Part shown: in pieces, positions 47,046-58,100 of the stretch
Layout: the number at the start of each line of letters is the position of its first letter
Numbering within the stretch: the stretch's first letter is position 1
DNA from: Polytrichum commune
Taxonomy: Eukaryota; Streptophyta; Polytrichopsida; Polytrichales; Polytrichaceae
Assembly: GCA_950295325.1 (NCBI GenBank)
Contig: OX485806.1
Location: 31,992,001-32,056,000, forward strand
Length of the DNA: 64,000 bases
Direction of reading: 5' to 3'
Made by a program: the position numbers and the translations under genes
Notes under the pieces: generated by a model
The model's input: the letters and a program-made list of their open reading frames with translations, nothing else
Told to the model about the DNA's origin: nothing
Databases searched by the model: none

Positions 47046-47459
47046 ATGGGAATCCAGGGAAGCATGTCGAGGGTGTTGAAGCGGCGGAAGTACACGCGAG
47101 TGGAGGAGACGCAGTTTGTGGTGAAGAGCAAGAGATTGAAGGTGGCGAAATTGCAGGATGTGATTCCCAATCGCTCCACGAACAGGCTAAAGTTCCGATG
47201 GTTCCGCATCCGCCTCCCGTTCCATGTGTCGCCGAGCAACTTAATGGCTAGATTGAAGGCGCAGTACGCAGCCCTAATGGGATCCTCCGCCTCAAGAAGG
47301 TCCCGATCAAAACAGGCCGAGAAACTCCCGGCTCCTTCACGGCCTACCAAGTTCAACAAAAATGGAAGCATCCGTTCGTCGTCCAACGATGTCGTCGATG
47401 AAGCTTGGTTTCGGGATGCACTCCGGCGGTCGATCGCTCAAGGAAGACTGCCACTCTGA
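47046..47459 (+). CDS. Small basic protein of unknown function, paralogue 1
   Basis: The frame encodes 137 residues from the chosen ATG. Two in-frame ATGs lie just upstream (47025 and 47040). I chose 47046 because it aligns MGIQGSMSR with the MDLQGSLSR start of the paralogue at 53501. The protein is strongly basic in its first half (RRKYTRVEE, FVVKSKRLKVAKLQD), has a linker rich in Ser and Arg, and ends in an acidic-aromatic block VVDEAWFRDALRRSIAQGRL-PL. The N-terminal and C-terminal blocks are the parts shared with the paralogue. No signal peptide, membrane segment or known domain is seen. Shared sequence between two dispersed copies argues that both are real genes. Function unknown. Confidence 0.75.
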   Translation: MGIQGSMSRVLKRRKYTRVEETQFVVKSKRLKVAKLQDVIPNRSTNRLKFRWFRIRLPFHVSPSNLMARLKAQYAALMGSSASRRSRSKQAEKLPAPSRPTKFNKNGSIRSSSNDVVDEAWFRDALRRSIAQGRLPL

Positions 47460-48824
47460 TCAATGCTCTAATAGTTACACCGAACAACCTAAATTATTGC
47501 AACTTCTCATCAAAACATTCACAAATCCGATGTACTTCAGTGGTCAACAAATGGCGCAGATCAGTTGGCGACAGGCTGAATTTCTTTGCAACTTCTCATC
47601 AAACCATTCTCGAAATCTGACGGACTTCAAAGACCAACACATTGTGCAGATCGGCTAGCGAGAAGCTGTATTTTTCTTTCACATCATGGATTTCGGTGCA
47701 TGTATTGAACATTAGATCCCTAATTCTAGACTCCTAATCCTGCGGTATTTCTGCCCTTCGGGCATCGAGATTCTTAGAAATATGCAAGCAGGAAGCTTAA
47801 CCTAATAATTGCTAGGGTTGAGAATTTGGGAAAGATTCTGCTTAGTAGGGCATGCATGAGCCAGACAGAATTCTTTGATCAAAAGTCTAGTGTTCTCCGA
47901 AAACTGCAAATTGGCCAGCGATCCAGGAGCAGGATCATCGGTATCTTAACAATCAAAAGTGGCAACACCGTTCGAATTCCAACATACATACGTGGAGAAC
48001 ACCAAAATTATCGGTGACAAATTTGGGATTCATGGGGACTTTCGTTTTATGGGCACCTCCATGAATGTTGTTGTTGTTGGGTATTTCTAAATGAAGCACC
48101 TTGATCAGTTGATTGTGAACAATGATGGTCAATGTTACTTCCATGAAGGTTAGTTGCACAACCACTTTGAAGTAAGTGTACATTGATATTTGCTATGTTG
48201 AATCAACACTGGTCTACCTTACTTATTTGGTCAAAGTTGGTTCAACAAGCTAAAAAATTAATTTTGTCAGCATTTTTGAATGGGAAAAATTGCCGTTGAG
48301 TAATTGGCTATTGGAGTTCATGTGCTCTTAGAATCTCCATTCAAAGTGCAATTTTCTTTAGTTATGAATTGGTTTTTATTGGGGAGCCCAATTTGCAATT
48401 CACATGCGCTTAGATTGGCATTTCAATGTTGTACGCATGAAAGTGGTCCCAAGAGTCCCAACCTAGTTACATAATAAGAATAACATGTAGTATGTCTTTG
48501 ACCATGTTTGCAAAATGAGAGCTCGTGTTTTTTCAAAAACCTTATTGAAGATTTAATTATCATTAGAGAGGCTCTGCTTGTATGCCTAAATTGACATGTG
48601 ATTAGGGTGATATGTAGAGAAACATTATGATTATACTTAAAGTTTGATTAACATTGCCCAAGACTAGCTAGCCATTCAAGAAGAGTGACCACACAAGGCA
48701 CACTTACCTCAACTACATCCCAAACTTCATCCCATTGAATCCTAATCTCAAGGTATTGTCTCCCACTAACTTATTGGGCTTATTGTAAGGTATGGACACC
48801 TTATACTTATGCCATGATGGTCAC
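47460..48824. other. Intergenic stretch, no gene recognised
   Basis: The start is probably the 3' UTR of paralogue 1. Short direct repeats (TTGCAACTTCTCATCAAA, near 47498 and 47589) indicate a small duplication of about 90 bp. The frame at 47362-47658 is out of frame with the gene and crosses this repeat. Confidence 0.45.
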
Positions 48825-49180
48825 TCTTCTTAATTGGACACCTAAACTTGATTGGTATTATGGTAAAGTTTATAGTTCAGAATGGACATCAAAAACAACA
48901 TGTGTGTCAACGAGATTGGACTATGTGTTCTATATATTGACACAATTTGAAGTTCAATAGTACACACAATTGCGAAGCCTGTCTCTATGACCGATTGAAA
49001 AGAAAAATAAAGAAATTCCACTTTGACTTCCTATAATTTTTTTCATCTCGTCTCCAATTCTGAAACTTGAAATCATAATCTTCGTGATTTGCAATTGCTA
49101 AACGGATGAGACAATTTCTGATCTGATCCAACGGCTGGAACTGCTTGTGGACTTGTGAAATCAAAGGTTTGCTTGCATGA
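48825..49180. repeat. R1 dispersed repeat
   Basis: The first module, GGACACCTAAACTTGATTGG with GATTGGACTATGTG, is at 48836-48937. The second, reversed module, GAAACTTGAAATCATAATCT, GATGAGACAATTTCTGATC, is at 49063-49130. Order and spacing match the copy at 51690-51960. Confidence 0.6.
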
Positions 49181-50139
49181 TGGAAATTCATGTACAGTCA
49201 TGAACAGACCATTTCTGCAGTTTCTGCTTACCAAACTTAAAACGAGAATTTGTAAACTGAGTTCCTCCAAGCTGATCATGGTGATTTCTGAGTAGATCCT
49301 CATGGCTCATCTAAATAATTGTTTTATAGGTGACATATTTTAAGTTGTGATAGCTGCCTGGTACTACTTAAAGCTTAGAGCTTTATTTGTGGTTGTTGTT
49401 TCAAATGCGATTGGATTTTCAAATTCTGCGCCCAATGGAGTCGGTTGGTGAGTCCTATTTGAACCTGTCAAATTCCAACAGCAACAGTGCACCTTCTTTG
49501 TTGCTTTTGCAGACTGAGACTTGGAGGCACTTATTGTTCCAAGTTATATGTTTCCGGACATCTGGACTGGTTGCTGGGGACTGGTCATTAAATTTATGCC
49601 AAAAATGAAAATGAAACTATACAACATTATCTTGGCCCTCTTGAAACATGCAGCGATGCAATGGTCGTCGACACGTGGTGGTCACCTGTCATATTGGTCT
49701 GCATGTGCACAAGTTAACTACAGTAGCATACAATACCTTGGTTGCAACCAAGTCACCAGAATAACAAGTTTGAAAGTTTCTACGTTGACACAATATTCTT
49801 TTTTGAACACATGCCATCCACATGACCTTATATTTCAAAATGTTTATTCACTGCTACTCAACTGATGTACACTGCTATGTACGATTGGGTTTGCCTTTAC
49901 GAATAGGTTGCCTCTTTACCCATGCAAATTATCTTGGGTCATGACCAGATCAAAAGAACTCATAGTTTTGTGTCTTCATCCAAAAATGACAACCACAGTG
50001 AAACTTGTTATTTCTGTTATTGTGGTTGTAAAGTAACCAAAGAGTGTGAAGTTCCGGCGATAAATTAGCGTGGAGCAACCTAATTGCACAGATCAGTGTA
50101 GTTGCTGTGTGGCGCGTGGAAATATATGAGGGCACAATG
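49181..50139. other. Intergenic stretch, no gene recognised
   Basis: A 114-codon frame (49521-49865) has no recognisable domain. Confidence 0.45.
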
Positions 50140-50370
50140 CCTATCAATACGCTCCAGATCGGTGTCTGGAGAGGGTTTTGGGCTAATCCGTCGAGATCCA
50201 AGTGTTTCCAAGTCCAACAAATCACAAGTTCATATCTTTCAGTTCTACTTTATATATGAGTTTCATGTATCCTCTAAGAATTCCTGTATAATGATCGGTG
50301 ATTTGCCTAAAGTCTTGCACTTGAACCGGTTATTACTCAAACTCAATGGGCCCATCTCTGACTAACAGCC
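50140..50370 (-). repeat. ACCGGTT-family dispersed repeat, minus-strand copy
   Basis: The order GGAGAGGGTTTTGGGCTAAT, CGTCGAGATCCAAGTGTTTC, CATATCTTTCAGTTCTACTT, TGCACTTGAACCGGTTATTA matches the copy at 45020-45333. Confidence 0.6.
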
Positions 50371-51689
50371 GGATCTCAGCTCCAGATCTGGATGCACCAT
50401 ATTCATGCTGAATCTGCTAGCTCCTGACAGTTCACATATTTTTTAAAGCAAAAAGGAACTCAGCTTGAGGGCTGAATAATGTTATGATAGTGAAGGCTTG
50501 AAATTTTGAATAATTGATAACCAATGGGGAGTTGGAGTCCTATCTGGCGATTCCGCCCAGGCTCAGTACTAGAGCAGAGGCGCTCGTAACTGAATACTTA
50601 AGAGATTTTGCATCAGATTTGGAGAAGTATAAGGTAGTGCAAATTTTTCCCATGTAGGGAAGTTACAAATCAAGAGTATTGCAATTTTTTTGGTGATTTT
50701 ATTCTTTAACTTGAAAATATTGTGAACTTTTGAAACCAAAAGTTGGTCCAAACATATTACCAATGTCTAGAGTTTGTCATAACCGTTCATTTTAGCCACT
50801 CATTCCTCCTCATTTTAGCACTCAAAAATAGGACATGTATCATTGCACTATTGGTTTTGGCCTGTTCGAAATTCAATCCCGGCCTGATTGAAATTCTGAT
50901 ACCCTATAGATTGCTGATGGGCTCCTGATCAAGCATAGGTGCCTCTAATATATTCCATTCAACTTTAGCACCTCCGAGAAGTCAAGGCGATCCTTGGTGG
51001 GATTCGATATCCAAGTTTACAAAATTCTTGTTTTCACATAGAATTTCCACATGCAGTGGTTGTGATGAGTCAAATTGAGTCTTTCAGAGAGAGACCACAT
51101 GATGCGTACGATATCAACTTTATTATAATATCAAGTTTAGTACAATTATGGATTCAAACGCCTTCATCCCTTTCATTGGTGAGAGGTTTGCGATTGGTCG
51201 AGAACTTGAGAACCCTTTTCCCTCACAATCATACCTGTTTCACCTACCTTCCCATTGGCGGTCCATAGTGTAAGTCTTCACATTCTTTTCCACTCACCGA
51301 TTTCTGGTACCCTCTTTCCATTGGATAATTGAGTTACTGCTCAGCATATTCTCCTCCCGTCCATAATTTGTATTTTATCGGCAAGGATTCCCTAGCTACA
51401 AGATGAATGTTAGGAACCGGCTTGTTGTTGACTCTGGTGCCACTACAATAAGTGCTTTTGGGGGACAATCAATTCAAGGAGCTTTTAAAGATTGTTGGTT
51501 TTAGTAGCACCATCTACATGAGCCCAAAAGGTGTGGTAAGTCACTTCTACTGTAGGTGGAACCGAAACCGAGAAAAGGTGTGTCATCATTTCATGCAACC
51601 CTGATATTGTGAAGCAGTTGTTGAAATTTTCAAAGTCCGAGAGTAGCAACTTTCATGCGAGATAAGTTACAGTGTATGTGGACCTCATG
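50371..51689. other. Intergenic stretch, no gene recognised
   Basis: No domain-bearing open frame, no element ends. Confidence 0.45.
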
Positions 51690-51960
51690 TGGTCGCTCGT
51701 CTTCATCCGACATCCGTATTTGAGTGGTATTGTGACAAGGCTTGTAGTTAAGAATGGACACCAAAACGATATGTGTCACGATGAGATTGGACTATGTGGT
51801 ATGACTTCTAGATTTCAACTTCAATTTCTGATTCAACTTGAAATGGCAACTTGGCACAAGATTTACAATAATTACGAATTAGATGAGACAATTCTTGGTA
51901 TAATGATCGAATGGTCCAAATTGTTTGTGGAGTTGGAAGTGACCAAAACAAGGTCACATA
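51690..51960. repeat. R1 dispersed repeat
   Basis: The first module is CCGTATTTGAGTGGTATTGT, AAGAATGGACACCAAAACGA, GAGATTGGACTATGTGG. The second module, reversed, is CTTGAAATGGCAACTTGGC, TTAGATGAGACAATTCTTGG, GTTTGTGGAGTTGGAAGTGA. Confidence 0.65.
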
Positions 51961-52729
51961 TTCTACATATGTAATTTAAAAATTTATCAACGCAACATTC
52001 ATCTAGATCTGAATAGAGCTAGATCTACGTCATCCATGCCAATATAATTATGATGACTTGAGACATAGTTGTTGGGTCACATTGCATATCATTAGATAAC
52101 CCTTGAGCAGGGTAATTGAACATGACCATTTGAACACCCTCCTCTCTTGACCCTCCGTGCATATAGATCAACGGCCTATATTGAAACCTCTTCCACCAAA
52201 CCCAGAATGCCACCTCGGGTGCCAAATAATTGCGGTGATGGCGATTCTGAGTTTGGTCAAAGGCCACATCATGCAAGGTGACAATTCAGAAGCTTCACGG
52301 GGAGTAGGCCAGCGAGATCTAGGAAACACTCATGGTCCACTGGTGCGAGAATTTCAACCCTGACAAAGCAGAGTCACGGTTGTGAACACAAATAAGTGTC
52401 AAAATGCAAAGGTATTCTGAGCGCAGGGTAGGCAGAGAACTTGTTATAGTAGGTAGCAATTCAAACTGTTGGAATCCAGAAAAACCACATGATGGATGTA
52501 ACCACAGATTTCCAAGATTTCTAATGCATTTCATCGGCGGCTGTAGTCAAACGAAGAAGCTGGGGAAGGTGGCTACTTGTGGACTACTGCGAGATTTTTG
52601 CTCTTCACAAAGTAGAGGATAAAGAGGAGGAATCGGGTCTTTCATTTCCCGGCTGCAGCAGACATGGATAGCTAGCTCTCCTTCAGAATCTCAAGTTGAT
52701 TGTTGGGCAATCTGGCAATGAGGAAATCT
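51961..52729. other. Intergenic stretch, no gene recognised
   Basis: Only short frames without domains. Confidence 0.45.
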
Positions 52730-53250
52730 CGACAGTAGACCAATTTGGTAGAGTGAACTTCCTGAGATTCATGTGCTGGGTTATATGCAGTCGTATTGTA
52801 GGCACTTCCAACTCCACTGACAAATTAGCTTGTTGAGTCAGATTGGCGAATGACCCATGTGGTTAGGAATTGTGGATCATGAAGAGTTTCTTTTTCAAGT
52901 TTCAGAATTGGAGTTGAAAATGCAAAAGTTAGAAGCGGTCGAAGTGGTGATTCTCGTTCTCGTTTCTCGACATACAGTAGACTGCCGGATTTGTTTGAGC
53001 GAACTTTCTGAGAGTGGCATGTGTTCGGTATTGTTTTGAGAACCTAATTAAGGTACGTGAGTACCCGATTAATTGTGGAGAAATTCCAGCTCCACACACA
53101 AATTTGGATCGTTCGATCAGGTTGGTTTGTGAATTGTCCCATCTGGATAGCAATTGTGAATTACAGAGGATTGCCCTTTCAAGTTCCAGAAACGGCGTCG
53201 AGGTTTAAAGGTTATAGGAGGTCCAAGTGATAATCCTTCTCCTCTTTTCT
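52730..53250 (+). repeat. Tandemly arranged R1 second modules, directly upstream of paralogue 2
   Basis: Two copies of the R1 second module lie in direct orientation about 285 bp apart. Copy one, 52803-52925, has CACTTCCAACTCCACTGACA, ATGACCCATGTGG, TTTCAAGTTTCAGAATTGGA. Copy two, 53085-53210, has TTCCAGCTCCACACACAAAT, GAATTGTCCCATCTGG, TTTCAAGTTCCAGAAACGG. Between them GACAGTAGACCAATTTG (about 52730) and CATACAGTAGACTGCCGGAT (about 52970) form another pair, so the duplicated unit is longer than the module. Confidence 0.65.
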
Positions 53251-53329
53251 CCTGAAGTGGTCACATAGGCTCTCCCGATTGTGTACACTATTGAATATCG
53301 AATGGTGTCTATATTCTGTGCACATAGGC

Positions 53330-53430
53330 CAATCTCATCATAACATGTCTTTTTAGTGTCCATTAAACAACTACATGCCTTGTCATATACGACTTCTAAT
53401 ATAGGTGTTCCAATAAGAAGAGTGACCACG
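53330..53430 (-). repeat. R1 first-module fragment
   Basis: The plus strand shows AATCTCATCATAACATGTC, TTTTAGTGTCCATTAAACA and TAATATAGGTGTTCCAATAA, the reverse of the R1 first module. It lies about 70 bases upstream of the start of paralogue 2. Confidence 0.5.
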
Positions 53431-53500
53431 TAAGGCCCGTGCAACTTATAGGGTAGGCGCATAAGGAGGGGCAAATTTAGAGTCGAGTGAGTTTGAGGCC

Positions 53501-53923
53501 ATGGATCTCCAAGGAAGCCTTTCAAGGATGTTCATGAGGAGGAAGTACATGCGAGTTGATCAAGGGAGTCCAAAGTTCGTAGTGAAGAGAAAGAGAGTCA
53601 AGGTGGCACACTTGCACGATTGGGTTCCCACTCGGCCACTTTACAAGCTCAAGCTCAAGCTACGCGGCGTTAGGCTACACTTGGGGTCACCGGCTAACCT
53701 TGTGGCACGCGTGATGGAGAAGTTACACTTGAGCGGGATGATGTCTAATCACGCAAAACTCTCTAGTGGTACAGGACAAAAGTTGATTCACAATGAGCCG
53801 GACACTCGAAGGATTACATTTCCGAAACGAACCATCCGGTCATCAACCAATGAGGTCGTTGACGAAGCGTGGTTTAGGTTTGCTCTCAACCGAGCGATTG
53901 CTGAAGGGAGATTCCCGTTGTGA
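53501..53923 (+). CDS. Small basic protein of unknown function, paralogue 2
   Basis: The frame encodes 140 residues starting MDLQGSLSRMFMRRKYMRV in a good context (GGCCATGG). It is clearly related to the gene at 47046: the N-terminal block (MRRKYMRVDQ, KFVVKRKRVKVAHLHD) and the C-terminal block (IRSSTNEVVDEAWFRFALNR, then AIAEGRFPL) align closely, with a variable middle. Residue identity by eye is about 45 percent. The two genes lie 6 kb apart on the same strand, so a local duplication followed by repeat insertion is likely. There is no transit peptide, membrane segment or known domain. Function unknown. Confidence 0.78.
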   Translation: MDLQGSLSRMFMRRKYMRVDQGSPKFVVKRKRVKVAHLHDWVPTRPLYKLKLKLRGVRLHLGSPANLVARVMEKLHLSGMMSNHAKLSSGTGQKLIHNEPDTRRITFPKRTIRSSTNEVVDEAWFRFALNRAIAEGRFPL

Positions 53924-54494
53924 TTATTTGATTTTAAAAGCCAACACGATGGAATTGTTGGTGAGAACTTGAAGAAGAATTCATGTTCCCTATGACGTGA
54001 TCTTGGGACTGTAACCTACTCAGGGGCTCTCCACCAAGTTCCGTAAACCAACCTTGGGTTTACATTTGAGTTTGCAAATTTGATCAAGGGTGACTTGCAC
54101 ATCTCATTCACGTCAATCTACAACTGATGTCAGCTCTCTCTCTACTCTGGGTAAAGTGGTGTACATGAAGTACCCATATCTCTCTCTATCATTAGTTGCT
54201 TAGTTTGGTGGACTATACAATCCACCATGGAAATACTATGAAGAGAAGTGAGTACGATTTGCAAAGGCCAAACAATCGTTACCCGTCCAAAAGGTCGTCA
54301 TGTTTTAAGATTCTTGAAGTAAATCTTAAGAATTGACTTCACAAGTTTCAGTTTATTATAGTAAAAAAATGAGCGGGTAGAAAGTGAGCAACAAAATAAG
54401 GAGATAGAGTGATGAGAAGGTTGCAGGAGGGGGGCAGCAACCAAGAAAACGGTGGGCGGATTGCCTTTGAAACACTCGCCCATGATCCTAGTTG
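53924..54494. other. 3' flank of paralogue 2, no gene recognised
   Basis: No domain-bearing frame. The first part is probably 3' UTR. Confidence 0.4.
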
Positions 54495-54760
54495 GACCTG
54501 ATTTGGCCTTTGCTCATCATTAAGGGTTGCAATCCATCAAGCAGTTTCGCATTCGAGTCATCATCGAAGTGTAGACCTATTTGCAATTTTAACTGAAACC
54601 TTCACAAAGTGGAGAAGCAAATGATGGCGATGGATCCAATTTGGACGATGCACATCAAGGGTTGCATTCAAGAAGTTTTACATTTGAGATCTTATCGAAG
54701 CGTATATTTGCATTTTCATTGCAACTTCCACAAAGTGCAGAAGCAAATACAGTCGGTGAT
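54495..54760. repeat. 135-bp direct duplication
   Basis: AAGGGTTGCA-TC-AAG recurs at 54522 and 54657, followed in both copies by TTCGAGTC- or TTTGAGATC-, TCGAAG(T/C)GTA, TTTGCA-TTT and TTCACAAAGTG(G/C)AGAAGCAAAT. Confidence 0.75.
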
Positions 54761-55024
54761 GGAGACTAAGAAACAACAACTTGTGCAACGCCAACATCAC
54801 AGGGTTCCACAGATGTCTGTCTAGATTGAAGACGATCATTCAGAGGCTCTAATTGATCTTTACTAGTGCTGAAATATAATTTCCACGTGAAATTCAAGTG
54901 CGTCCCAGCCGATCATTGTAAGAATGACGGTGGAACAATTTGAGAAGAAAAATGAATACTTTTTAGTTTGCAAAGAGAGAGCCCTCTACGGCATTTTGAT
55001 GTGAGCGGGATAGAGGCTTGACTC
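54761..55024. other. Intergenic stretch, no gene recognised
   Basis: A short non-repetitive interval between two tandem repeats. Confidence 0.4.
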
Positions 55025-55770
55025 AATTTCTCTGAGATGTTGAGGAATCGTGTATCAAAGGTGTATTTGTTGTCAATGATGTGAATTTGGCTGCGAATCC
55101 ACAACCTACCTATATCAAATACTAAGGTAAGTGGTCCTATTGTGGGCACTTCCAACCTCATGGACAATTTTGACTCTTGGATCGGAAAAGGAATTGTCTC
55201 ATAAGTGTCACATAAGAGTGATGTCGAGGAATTGTGTATCAAAGGTGTATTTGTTGTCAATGATGTGAATTGGCTGCGAATCCACAACCTATCTATATTA
55301 AATACTAAGGTAAGTGGTCCTATTGTGGGCACTTCCAACTTCACGGACAATTTTGACCGTTGAATCAAAAAAGGATTTGTCTCATAAGTGTCACATAAGA
55401 GTGATGCCGAGGAATCGTGTATCAAAGGTGTATTTGTTGTCAATGATGTGAATTGGCTACGAATCCACAACCTACATGTATCAAATACTAAGGTAAGTGG
55501 TCTTGTTGTGGGCACTTCCAACTTTACGGACAATTTTGACCCTTGGATCGGAAAAGGAATTGTCTCATAAGTGTCACATAAGAGTGATGCCGAGGAATCG
55601 TGTATCAAAGGTGTACTTGTTGTCAATGATGTGAATTGGCTGCAAATCTACAATCTAACTACATCAAATACTAAGGTAAGTGGTCTTATTGTGGGCACTT
55701 CCAACTTCACGTACAACTTTGACCATTGAATCAAAAAAGGAATTGTCTCATAAGTGTCACATAAGAGTGA
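55025..55770. repeat. 183-bp tandem array, four copies
   Basis: GAGGAAT(C/T)GTGTATCAAAGG begins units at 55042, 55226, 55409 and 55592. Each unit contains TTTGTTGTCAATGATGTGAA, CACAACCTA, AAATACTAAGGTAAGTGGTC, GTGGGCACTTCCAACTTCAC and AATTGTCTCATAAGTGTCAC. Because 183 is a multiple of three, the minus strand stays open through the array (54913-55626, 237 codons of a 61-residue repeat), which I regard as fortuitous. The part CACTTCCAAC...GAATTGTCTCAT is the R1 second module. Copies are about 90 percent alike. Confidence 0.92.
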
Positions 55771-56999
55771 TTGCATATGTTTCAAGTGGTCACTCGTATG
55801 TATCAAATGTCACTCTTGAGAAACACAATGCACTTGCCAAGCACCAAGCTTCAAGCTTTGGAAGTAAGGGTACACTTCCATATGCCAACAAACTCGGCAC
55901 GAACCACCAAGTAACAAAAGTTTGGACCCTCCTCCACATGGAAGTGTGTGCTAATTTATCTTAGAAAACAAAAGTCAAAGGCCAACAAGTTTATTGTAGG
56001 GGGAAGTTGAAGTTTGAGGAGGGGGACTTGACCGCCTCTCTACTCTGGAACCCGGAAATAGACTTTCATTTGAGTGGTTAAATTGAATTCCATTAACTTG
56101 TCGGTGTGAACCCAAGGTCGTCATGTTTTACACTAATTTTTTCATGGTGGCATATTTTTATGATTCGAATCTTGCCCGATTTTTTTTTTTGGATTTATTT
56201 TCATTTTCTAGAATATCAAGATATAAGGTTCCATAAATATAGTCATTCAACAGTCCAACTTGCATGTTGGACAACAAGAGAAATCTACTCTCTTAGATGT
56301 TGACCCTCTTACTCCACATGGAAGTGCTTGGCAATTAAGATGCTTGAAGATATTGATAAAAGCTTCACCAATGTTGTAAAATAAATAAATGAATAAAAAT
56401 AACATCCATGTTTTTTGTTTCCACCAACATGAATGGGGAGCTTGTTCTTCCTTAACTTAATCATGTTTTACCAAGCTTCAGATAGGGTTTCTTCCTTCCT
56501 TTTGGAACGTGGCATAGATTTTAGTCATATTGTGTGGTGGTAATCACTCTATGTTGGACAAATTTGTTGTCAACCTCTCTTTTGTTTAGCAATAGCTATG
56601 TCAGATATTTTATGATGATTTGATGTCTACATTTCATGCGTTCTTTTAGTTCTCTTGAAGGTATGTTGAGGGGTTTTTAGTGCTCGTATTGATTGTTTGT
56701 GGATAGCTCTTTTGACGCCAACCATGATGGTAACAAGGGGATCGACTTTCCACCCCATGACTCTAAATATTTGAATGAATGGATTGTATGTATGGGTGTG
56801 TAGTTGGCCGAAAGATGTTTTCCGGTGATTGCCCATATATTTGGTGTATTGGAATTTTATTGTTTGCGTAGTTTGTGCGCCGGGTATGCCAGGAGCTTCC
56901 GAAAGTGTTTAGATAGTTTATGGCTAATTTTGTCATTGGAGACCCATTTATCTATGTATGGGTATTTGGTTGGGGCAATTCTTAATACCATTTTGAAAA
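55771..56999. other. Intergenic stretch with repeat fragments
   Basis: At 55860-56400 fragments such as CTCCACATGGAAGTG (twice) and AAGATATTGATAAAAGCTTC are the reverse of fragments at 22880-23050 and 23440-23690, defining another dispersed repeat. No gene is recognised. Confidence 0.45.
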
Positions 57000-58100
57000 C
57001 CAACCCCATACAAGCCACACCCATAGAATACAAAGTTGAATTCACCAAAATATTGCAAACAACCCCCAAAACCACCCCACCAACTCCCCGTGACAATACA
57101 ACCCCCCTCCCTGACACATTCTACCACACAAATACCCCCAAATACAAGCCACAACAATGCATATTATACATAGATGGCTCCTTCATACCACCAAATGAAC
57201 ATGTCATAGGAGCATTGTTGGATCAGGAGTCTACAACCCAAACAACGACCTCTACATCATAGAAAAACTCCTAGGTTTACCAAACATATTACCTGGAGAA
57301 CTATGCCCTATTCATTGCCCTCACCACCACAAAAGACCAACTGCTTGGCACCTTCATATTTACCAACATCCTCAATAGTATATACCTCATTAATAACCAC
57401 ATCCGCCACCTCTCGTCAAAACACAATCACCCCAATAACCTGCTAATATCAACCATAGTACACCACATTTTATGGACCAAGCACAACATCATAATATTAA
57501 CAAATAGAGCACACATTGGCAACCTGGGCAATGAAATTGCAGATCAACTTAGCAAACAAAGGAACCACCCCTACACCCCACATACATATAGCACACATCA
57601 CACCCTATTGGCTCAACGGAATCCCAATAGGCAAAGACCACAGAGAAATCCGCAACCTCCAAACCTACATAAACATTAAAAATAAATAAAATAAATAAAA
57701 AATCATCATGAAATAGAACTACAAGTGGCAAAGGCTAAATTCACCTACGTCAACAAATCATGGGTGTCTAACGAGCAAATTGACCAAAAACTCTCAAACC
57801 ACTTTGGAAAGCTCCAGGCATTTTCGATGCCCAAATCACATAAACCTTTAATTTTTTAACACGCCCACTCCATGGGAAACCACAAATAGAACATATTCTG
57901 GCCACTAACACACCCCAATTCCACTTTGTCCAAACCATGAAATCGACACATGGCCACACGTACTCTCCACCTGCAACCACCCACACATAAAAGGCATGCC
58001 CATAGCCTGACATAACATAGCCGCACACCAAATGGCTCACTCACTCTAATCCAACAAACATACAAGGTGCTATACCCTCCTAAATGCCAGCAACCAACCT
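57000..58100 (+). pseudogene. LINE retrotransposon remnant with RNase H domain, plus strand
   Basis: The region from 57159 reads CILYIDGSFIPPN, then GELCALFIALTTT, FTNILNSIYLINNHIRH and NRAHIGNLGNEIADQLSK in closely spaced frames. This is the order of an RNase HI domain (Asp, Glu, Asp, then H/D). The third acidic position reads Asn, so catalysis would be lost. A Pro/Thr-rich linker precedes it (57010-57150). Beyond 57610 the C-terminal region is broken by many stops and frameshifts. No reverse transcriptase domain was recognised upstream. A decayed copy of a non-LTR retrotransposon. Confidence 0.7.

Noticed and set aside
54913-55626. 237-codon minus-strand frame with 61-residue repeats
   Set aside because: It is open because the tandem unit is 183 bp, a multiple of three; no recognisable protein, and the unit derives from a dispersed repeat.
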